DNA of 64,000 bases from assembly GCA_009809945.1 (NCBI GenBank), contig WTPW01000158.1, positions 241,635-305,634 on the forward strand, in the 5' to 3' direction. Source of the stretch: Gigaspora margarita (taxonomy: Eukaryota; Glomeromycota; Glomeromycetes; Diversisporales; Gigasporaceae). The notes beneath the pieces were generated by a model that was given only the letters and a program-made list of their open reading frames with translations, was not told where the DNA came from and did not search any database. This document shows, in pieces, positions 34,622 through 42,695 of the stretch (position 1 is its first letter; every line of letters starts with the position of its first letter). The translations under genes and the position numbers were made by a program.

Positions 34622-34850
34622 ATTCTATAATTTTAACCTCATTTCATTCTCCGACGGCATCAAGATGCCGTCGGAGAACGAACTAAGTTTACAATGAATT
34701 TTTTAATGGATTATATTATTTTGGCTCATGATGTAACGGATTCGAGCCTAGGAAAACCCGGCCCATTGTAATCCCTAATTTTTAGGTTAAGTGAAACATG
34801 AATTTATGAAGGAACCATAAAATCAATTTTTTTTAAGTGTTTGCATATCG
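34622..34850 (+). repeat. ~210-bp direct repeat, copy 1, with hairpin
   Basis: Shares TATTCT..AACGGATTCG..AGTGTTTGCAT with 38040-38245. It contains a 19-bp stem hairpin (arm TTCATTCTCCGACGGCATC at 34643-34661, loop AA, inverse arm to 34682, one mismatch). Confidence 0.85.
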
Positions 34851-35810
34851 ATTTCAATTCCTTTTTATTTTTATTTTATTTTTTATTTTACTTATTTTTT
34901 TTTGAGTTGAATTCTCGCCAACCCGGTGCACAATATATGAATAACAAATAAAATTATTTAATATTTAAGGTTGATATAACAAAATTTTTATCAGACATAG
35001 TATGATAGAACAATTCAAATTAAAGATTCAAAAGATGTTTATTTAGTAAAAAAAATACTTTTTATTGTAATAAATTAGCATTCCACTACCATAAAAAAAT
35101 TTATAATAAGTTCCGACTATGATACTTAGTATGATTATACCCTTTAACTGCGAACTACCTCTTAAACTAAAAATCTATCTATGATATACAAAATATAAAA
35201 ATAAAAACACATATGTTATAAAGAAATAAATGCAAAATATTAAATAGTAATTTAAATTAAATTTATCTTACTCTAATCTATTTATTTTTTCTCTTAAAAA
35301 CATAGTAATTATTTTTCGAATTTCTTTACACATTTCAACATAACTTGTAACAATAATTTTTTCCTCCGACAAATTGGCCGCTTTATATGCTGAAGGTTGT
35401 ATTCTACATTTTGTTACCCCAACTAAAATACCCACAGCAAATTCCCTTACTTAATACCCTCAATATCCTTATTCCCTACCCTAACAGCCGCCTCAACTTC
35501 GTTTACCTTTATTCTATCCAATTAATTTACCTATTTACCAAAAGACTATAATAAATAAATAATAAAATAACAAATACATACCTATAAAACTACTAAAGTA
35601 TGCTTTACATTGGATAACCAATTTATACCCACATACTTCCATTACGATATCTTTTCTGCCATCCCCAGGACCACTAAATTGATTAATAGATATGGCACGG
35701 TGTGAAAAGATTCGTACCTCAGAATAAAATTCATAAAAATTTTTTTTACTTATAAATCCTTTATTTTTTTAAAAAACAAACTCAATATACATTCGAAAGT
35801 ATAATATATA
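34851..35810. other. AT-rich stretch, no gene seen
   Basis: It lies between the direct repeat and the 3' end of the IS630-type transposase. I find no clear TIR or coding frame. Confidence 0.5.
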
Positions 35811-35817
35811 AATTTTA

Positions 35818-37224
35818 CAGTTCTTCATCTTCTTCTAGACTCTCATTATCAGATTCATCATCGTCAAATTCTTCATATTTTTTTTGCCCATGAAAGAGCC
35901 CTCTCCAAAGCCCGGTCACTACATATGAATCCACCTTTTCTTTAAATGCATATAGAAGTTTATCTCGAACATTTACAAGACTTGAATGCGGACTTGTTCT
36001 TGCCACTTCACCTTTAATAACTGCCCATATACCTTCGATTGGCTGAAGTTCACAATGATATGGTGGGTAAATAAAATCTGATGGTTAAACCGTTTAGCTA
36101 TTTCTACACATACAAATGAAATTTTTTCTTTATAATTCTGAACCAATTTTATAAGCTCAGCTTTACGTAATTCATTAGAAGCTTCAATATTATGATCGTT
36201 TAACCAATCAATAATTTCTTGCTTTTTGAAACTAGATGTTGGTGTAATTTCTACTCGTCTTTTATGATAACGTGCACCATCCATATGAATAATTGCTGGG
36301 CCATATACATTATTAATCGTTTCACATAACTTTGTAAAAAGGTTTTCAAAATTTTCTGAATTAAAATTCCCATGATAGTCGAATTGATTGGCAACTATAT
36401 TTTGTGTTTTTAATAAAATTAGGAATATTATTCCATGCCTCAGCATCATTTCGTTTACGTCCCTTACTTCCAGGTGGTTTAATTGTAGGATCCAAAATAT
36501 GAACCGAATTTGAAACAGCCTCACCTTCCACTTTATTTGTACCACCATTTTGAAATACTGCAATTGCGCCAAAAATTACTAATAAAGGACCACGTCCTTG
36601 TACTGAAATAATACCATGATGCGGAAGCCATGTATTAGGTGAGTTGTGATGTAAATGACAGTAAGACTCGTCTATAAAAATTTCCGGAAGATGTGCTACA
36701 TCATTTTCACCCTCTAAATTTTCAAACCGACGTCGAATATACTTACAACGGAATGCTACATTATTTGGTGATTCATGAAGCATATTTCTTCTCTCACTTC
36801 GGCCATAATAGTAGCCTAAATGATGCAATACTCGAAGAAGTTGCCATTTTGAAAGGTCATAACCATTTTTAGAAAGATGTTTTCGTAAGACAGACGTAGA
36901 TAACTGTCTGCCAGTACTGTTAGATTCTAAAATTTTGGTGTTTAAAAGTAATGCAATATCCTCACTTGGTTGTACTTTAGCGCGACCAATAGGTTTATTG
37001 GGTGAAAATGAGCCATCATTGCGTTGGTTCCAATCAGACAAAACTTTTCCAACGTTACTTTCAGCAATACCCAGAACTAGGGAAGCTCGCTTGCGTAATG
37101 TTAACTTCTGATGATCCTTATTTATAGCCGTAGGGTCAGATAAGTACATGTAAACGTTTATAATCATTAATTTTTCATTATCAGTTAGAGGTGTTCCACT
37201 TCGCTTTTCTCCAAATGGATTCAT
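35818..37224 (-). pseudogene. IS630/Tc1-type transposase, two frameshifts
   Basis: On the minus strand the gene starts at ATG 37224 (MNPFGEKRSGTPLTDNEKL) with an N-terminal helix-turn-helix part (LTLRKRASLVLGIAESNVGK). The DDE triad is visible: EIFIDESYCHLHHNSPNTWL (first Asp), AIIHMDGARYHKRR (second Asp) and PYHCELQPIEGIWAVIKGEV (third acid, Glu), then an acidic C-terminus ending EEDEEL at 35818. The reading frame changes twice, near 36405 and near 36060, each by one or two bases, so this copy is probably dead, or the sequence has indel errors. It lies between the two hairpin-bearing direct repeats. I could not find convincing TIRs for it. Confidence 0.85.
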
Positions 37225-37376
37225 GGGATATTACCTACGTAATCCCTTAGTATTGCTTGCATAAATCCGTAAATTTCACATAAATCAGGTTAGTTATAAA
37301 TGACTTTCTATATTAGTAAATTTAACCATTTATATATGAGGTACTGTACATATCTTTTCGCACTGTGCCATAAGTA

Positions 37377-37628
37377 TTATTTCATAGCCATATTCATGAT
37401 CCTATTCACCAGATTAATCCACGTGTGTGCATCGGCGGAAATCAAACAACCAAGAAGAACGTTAGATTGCCAAAACAACCCGTCACAATGAGCTTCAATT
37501 CTTGGATATTTTACGTTGATCTGGCAGCGTAACTTTGAATACATGATGACTCCACAAAACTTGCGAGAAATATTCACCCCGTCCGAATAACCGTAGCTCC
37601 CCAATCTGCAAACTTTCTTCTTAGCCAT
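37377..37628 (-). CDS. hypothetical short protein or exon
   Basis: An 83-codon frame on the minus strand from ATG 37628 (MAKKKVCRLGSYGYSDGVNI). It is richer in GC than its surroundings and uses a balanced range of residues, including five Cys, unlike chance frames here. A GTGAAT-type donor within the frame (about 37410) suggests it could be a first exon. No family recognised. It lies upstream of and on the same strand as the transposase, so it may be a leader or a captured exon, or chance. Confidence 0.3.
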   Translation of the reverse strand: MAKKKVCRLGSYGYSDGVNISRKFCGVIMYSKLRCQINVKYPRIEAHCDGLFWQSNVLLGCLISADAHTWINLVNRIMNMAMK

Positions 37629-38039
37629 TTCTTACAAAACTTTTCAAATCTCGTCCCTAAATCTTTATTATTCTCTCCGTTCTTTTTTTCAAAAACTTTT
37701 TGCATTTTTTCAAAGAAAACGACAATAGTTGGAATTTCCATACTCACCTATATCAATTCCTTGAAAAAGAAACGTGCATTATTGTTAAAGATGATTCATT
37801 TATGCACGAAAAGGAAAAAAGGAATATGTAAAAGAGTGATCAACTATCAAATCACTGTATTTAAATGTAACCAAATGTGGATATCAATCATTTGCATGTC
37901 AAGGATGTCGATCATCAAAATTGCTACGTATTAGACAGTTATTTAGCGAATAACCATAAAGCAAACTTTACTTAGAAGACAAAATATACTACCACTTATT
38001 GGACCATTTTTCACGTCCTTTTTATTTAACACATATCAA

Positions 38040-38245
38040 ATAATATTCTATAATTTTGAACTCATTTCATTCTCTGACGGCATCAAGATGCCGTCAGAGA
38101 ATGAACTGAGTGCTAACTTTTTAATGAATTGTAATATTTTGGCACATAATATAACGGATTCGGGTCTAGACGAATCCTAATTCTTAGGCTAAGTGAAAAA
38201 TGAGTTTATGAAAGAACTATAAAATCAATTTTTTAAGTGTTTGCA
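38040..38245 (+). repeat. ~210-bp direct repeat, copy 2, with hairpin
   Basis: Same family and orientation as 34622-34850. The hairpin is perfect: TTCATTCTCTGACGGCATC (38066-38084), loop AA, inverse arm 38087-38105. Confidence 0.85.
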
Positions 38246-38539
38246 TGAATCAACCCTTTTAGTTTAAGCACATTTGGCAATAATGTTAACGAAGAATTAT
38301 TGAATATAATTTTTATCAATAGAACAAAAAAATTGTAGTAGCATTACATTATGAAACTAGTCAGTACTTTTATCACCAATACCCACGTTCTATATAAGCA
38401 GTATCTATCAATAATTGTTCTTAAATTTTGAAATGACGCAATTATTTCTCAATCGGTGAAAAATTAAAAAGATAAAATTATATAACTAAGGATAAAAATA
38501 ATTTATTTATATCATAAACACTCATTTGCATAAATAAAA
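38246..38539. other. AT-rich spacer, no gene seen
   Basis: No coding or repeat structure noted. Confidence 0.4.
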
Positions 38540-39880
38540 ATATAAAGAAATTAAAAAATATATATAAATTTCGTAAATTATACTTATATGAAATTTAACA
38601 ACTCTACTTATGAGCTATCACGATGACACAATACGTGGTTAAGTTAGGTTGTATTACTAATGCGGTGGCATACGTATGTATTGAAATTATTATATCATAA
38701 CTTATTGTAAAAAATTTGTTACAAAAAATTATAAACGACTATGATGATACACATTACGCGTTAAAGTTGTGTTGAATCATAGTCATAAAATTTTGTCATA
38801 ATTTATTATGAAAATTTTGTTATAAAATTGCTATAATGATACACATTTTGCGTTGAAATTACAGTTGCGAATTCTACAATACTATAATTTATTATAAACA
38901 ATTATGCTGTAAAAAATAATGACAATTGTGGTGCACATTATGTGAATTAGTTCGTGTATTAAAATTACTATCATGTTTGCTATAAAAAATTTTGTTGCAA
39001 AACTTACTAACTATTGTGGTGTACAGACGGATATATTTAAGGTTCAGTTAGCTTGTATAGTCATAAATTCTATCAAAAATTACTGTAAAAAATTTTGTTA
39101 TGAAACTTACGAGCTATTGTGGCACAGCCAATATGCGTTGAGTTAGTTTGTATTGGAATTAACAGTCGTGATTTCTATCAAGATTTACTGTAAAATTTAT
39201 TTCCTATTACAGCATGTAGTTGAGTCAGTTTGTATTGGAATTGCGGTCGTGATTTCTGACATGATTCAGCACACAGGCTACTGCAATGAAACAGTATGTA
39301 GTGGTCGGTTTGCATTGGAATTAATAGGCATGATTTCTATTGTTAAAAATTTTGTTACAAGACTTAGTTGTGACTTATAACATAATTTACTGAGGTAATT
39401 TTGGCTATTAATAATACGATCAGTGATGAAATTATGATATACGTGTGTGACTAGTATTGTTAGTTAGTAGATCAAGAATACTGACAGTATGACCTGCCAG
39501 GTCTACAGTCATTGGTCAAGCCTAGTCATTAAATACATAATGGAACAAATGCAAAAAAAAAGGTAAGCGAAACTATTGCGTAGGTTCCTGATAGCAGAAG
39601 CAGAAATACTAGCATACGTTTTTCGTAGTTATGCACCATACCGAAAATGAGAAACAAAACAAATAACTTGCTATTGTTGTTTGTAGTTAAATTAGTTGAT
39701 TTGGAATCAACTGTCTTAATTCTTATCATAGTTTGCCATAAAAACTTTATCACAAAACTTGTTAGTAGTTCGTATTCGAATTAAGAGTTGTGGTTTCTAT
39801 CGCAATTTAATGTAAAAAATTTGTTACATAATTTACTGACTATTGTGATGGTTTACTGTAAATTATTATTGTCCAATCAG
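38540..39880 (-). repeat. repeat family B: diverged satellite, minus orientation
   Basis: Read on the minus strand, units contain CACAATAG, AAGTTTTGTAACAAAATTTT, TTACAGTAAATTT, ATAGAAATCACGA and TTCCAATACAAACTAACTCA, the same order as in the array at 28935-29945. About ten units, more diverged. Small frames here are chance. Confidence 0.75.
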
Positions 39881-40159
39881 TTATTTTATTGCTATATGAT
39901 GAAAAAACATATGGAAATAGGTTCGCTATCTAGGTAAGCTCTTACATTACATGCTCAAAACTTCAACATCTATGACGAAAGCCTCTTGACTAGGACGAAT
40001 TAATTGAACCTGTACCAATCATTCTCCCAACCTGTCAAACACATAAACTACTGACCTCTCGATTCCTAACTTCTTAAACCCCAAGGTCCTATATTGCACT
40101 CCATCAAACTTAAGAAAAATAGCTAACATACTAAAAAGAGAATAGGGGTCATCCTGTAG

Positions 40160-40400
40160 TATCTATTTAGGTCCTTGCACTGTTACTGCAGCCGCGGAGT
40201 TTAACTATCCACTAATAAGGGTCCTTGTACTGCCACTGCAGCCACTAAGCATAACTATGCACTAATAAGAGTCTTGCACTGCCACCACAGCTATGGAGCC
40301 AACAAATTGCTATTGATGGTCCTTGCACCGCCCATGCAGCCGCAGAGCCCAGAAACTAACTGCAAAGCTCTTTGTACTGCACTGTAATCGTGATCCTTAA
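40160..40400 (-). repeat. repeat family A, minus orientation
   Basis: GGTCCTTGCACTGTTACTGC then AGCCGCGGAG and relatives are the inverse of the units in 26240-28110. About five units remain. Confidence 0.85.
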
Positions 40401-40521
40401 CAATCCAATATATCGCCCAACCAGACCAATGCTACTAATACTTGTCGGACTACTTAAAATGAGGGTAGGAGGGAGATAAAGCCGGCCTTTACCAAGGCGA
40501 GCAATAGTGAAACAAAAGATA

Positions 40522-40633
40522 NNNNNNNNNNNNNNNNNNNNNNNNNNNNNNNNNNNNNNNNNNNNNNNNNNNNNNNNNNNNNNNNNNNNNNNNNNNNNNN
40601 NNNNNNNNNNNNNNNNNNNNNNNNNNNNNNNNN
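40522..40633. other. assembly gap (112 N)
   Basis: A run of N. Frames crossing it are meaningless. Confidence 0.99.
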
Positions 40634-41072
40634 ATAAACATCCCTTAACGTCCGCAAGTCCACAGCCTCCCATTCATACCCCTCAATATATTCTATTAAT
40701 ATTCATAGAAACCTAAATTCGCCATATGTCATCCCATTAAAAACAAAAAACAAAATTCTGCCCTTAACACAAAGCCTCAATCAAAGCACTAGACTAACCA
40801 TAAAAGTCAAATATTACATGTGGTCTGCAATAAAGTCAGTGCGATACTTGATTTACCGTAAATCGACACATAATACTGTATGTGGCTAAGGCTGATTTGA
40901 TACTATTATGTTGAAAAAATTGTTAAATCCTGATAAGATTCCTGATAATAAATTGCTCATCGACATATTAGTCTTACCATTTTGACCACGGTTTGTATAA
41001 CTAATCAAAAGCGTTAAAGCATAATAACTTGATCATATAAGTCATAAAAAGGCGAAGTTAAATCATGATACC
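40634..41072. other. non-coding stretch, no gene seen
   Basis: Nothing recognised between the gap and the MITE at 41083. Confidence 0.4.
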
Positions 41073-41082
41073 ATCCATTTAG

Positions 41083-41373
41083 GGGTATATAGTAAAGTAG
41101 TACGGTACGGAAACGCAAATTAAGACTGGCGTATAGAATTCATGATAGTACGTACGGTTTATAAAAGAAAAACCTCGTCAAATTAAAGTTAATTTTTCTA
41201 ATACCCAACCCGAAAAAAGACTATATTAGCGCTTACCCTAACCCTAACCATAAAAAAGGGTTACATATAAAAATTGGTCTACATTAACCGTACGTACGAT
41301 CAAAATTTAGTATAATTTTTCGTATGTCCGTCCGAATCTGTACAGCCGTACAGTACTACTTTACTAAATACCT
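41083..41373. mobile_element. 291-bp MITE with perfect 9-bp target duplication
   Basis: Ends GGGTATATAGTAAAGTAGTA and, inverted, AGGTATTTAGTAAAGTAGTA, flanked on both sides by TCCATTTAG (41074-41082 and 41374-41382). A 9-bp duplication suggests the Mutator-like superfamily. The centre contains ACCCTAACCCTAACC (41235-41249), a telomere-like motif. Confidence 0.88.
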
Positions 41374-41382
41374 TCCATTTAG

Positions 41383-41888
41383 TGCTATACCCAAACAGAG
41401 GCTAGTATTCGTACACACCATTTCACTCTTCAGGCAACCATACACTTTATTGCATTCCGTTCCTGGAATTCACACAAAAATACAGAAAATAACGGTAATG
41501 ATCATCCAATTATATGCCCAGAATCTGCGACTCCCGCTTAACTCACTATTAAACCATACACTACGTACTTTATACTCTGTTCCTGGTATGTCTTATCACG
41601 TTGATTTTGCTATTATACGTAGTATTGTGGCTTATAAAATCGTTCCTATAACAAAGCCACAGACAAATAAACTTGTTCATTATGTTACAATCTATTCTAT
41701 TTTAGTAGATAGATAAAATAAAAATTGAAATGGCTTAGAACGGGTCTATCCGATGCTAAATACAGAGTTTCACAAAGACATCTTGTGAAAGTATATATAG
41801 GCTGCATGTCGTAAGGTGGAGGGTGGGTGGTACTCTACTAGTACATGGATCAGATCAAGGGATTCGATAATAGTTACATTGAATAGTA
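41383..41888. other. non-coding stretch with an imperfect ~120-bp duplication
   Basis: AACCATACACTTTATTGCAT then TCCGTTCCTGG (about 41428-41470) recurs as AACCATACACTACGTACTTT then ATACTCTGTTCCTGG (about 41553-41590). The 130-codon frame at 41324-41716 begins inside the MITE and reflects this repeat, so it is not called a gene. Confidence 0.5.
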
Positions 41889-41897
41889 TCTAGAATC

Positions 41898-42221
41898 GGG
41901 TGCTGGTCAAAATCCCGACAAACAGAATCCCGACAGGTCATAATCCCGACAAAAAAATCCCGACAGTAAAAATCCCGACAAATCCCGACAACAAAAAATT
42001 ATAAAGTTTATTTAAGTTTGGGTAGAGTTAGGCAAGTGCATAGGTTAGGGTTTGGGTGTGCGCCTAGGTTAGGGTTTGGGTTTAGGCGATTATATAGTAA
42101 AATTGCTCAACGGACACTTTTTTTAATTGTCGGGATTTGTCGGGATTTTTGATTGTCGGGATTTTTTTGTCGGGATTATGACCTGTCGGGATTCTGTTTG
42201 TCTGGATTCTGATACAAACCC
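41898..42221. mobile_element. iteron-armed MITE 1 (AATCCCGACA arms)
   Basis: A 324-bp element flanked by a perfect 9-bp duplication TCTAGAATC (41889-41897, 42222-42230). Each ~90-bp arm is built of six AATCCCGACA-type decamers with different spacers, and the two arms mirror each other almost exactly. The core has TTAGGGTTTGGG repeated twice. No coding frame. Confidence 0.9.
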
Positions 42222-42230
42222 TCTAGAATC

Positions 42231-42695
42231 TGTATCGATTTACCATTATAGAGTATATTAAAAACACCAGGAACTTTTTTCCTAATTCGTAAAGTAGATC
42301 TTGCTAAAAAAGAGTATAGTTGGCAAATGTTTTGACGATCTCTAATCGAGAACTTCACGGGAACCATTTAAAAAAAAAACTTGAATTTACCATTTATAAA
42401 AAGCTTGTAGCACTTCTACAAAAGTACAAGCACGAACAAAAAAGGAAAAATGTACAAGTAAAATGTAAAGGGTGTTAGAAATGGGCCTTTTTTGTCGATC
42501 ATCTGATGAATCAAAAAAAATGAACCCCGTGAATCAAAAAGAATGGGTTTGCATAGCGCACAGTTCCAAATTAGAAATTTTGCGTTACATAGAGCTTTAA
42601 ACAGCATTAAAAGCTTTTGCTTTTTTTTACAGCACATTCAAACTATTATATTTGCTTTTCTTGCACCAAATATATACATAAAAACTTAACACATT
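42231..42695. promoter_or_regulatory. upstream region of the hydrolase gene
   Basis: 465 bp without a convincing frame. TATATACATAAAA at about 42670-42682 lies some 15-25 bp before the start codon and could serve as a TATA-like element. This is weak. Confidence 0.3.

Noticed and set aside
34622-38245. LTR retrotransposon bounded by direct repeats
   Set aside because: The repeats are same-strand and ~3.4 kb apart, but the interior encodes an IS630-type DDE transposase and nothing retroviral, and the repeats lack TG..CA ends.
39153-39753. Frames of 74-75 codons
   Set aside because: They lie within satellite family B or its edge and do not repeat as proteins between units.
40356-40716. Frames across the N run
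   Set aside because: They are filled with undefined residues from the assembly gap.
41235-41249. Real telomere or chromosome end
   Set aside because: Only about two and a half TTAGGG-type units, inside a bounded MITE with sequence on both sides.
41324-41716. 130-codon plus-strand frame
   Set aside because: It starts inside a MITE, and its internal repeats reflect a DNA duplication. No domain recognised.
41898-42221. CRISPR-like spaced AATCCCGACA repeats
   Set aside because: Mirrored arms and a 9-bp target duplication show a TIR element instead.
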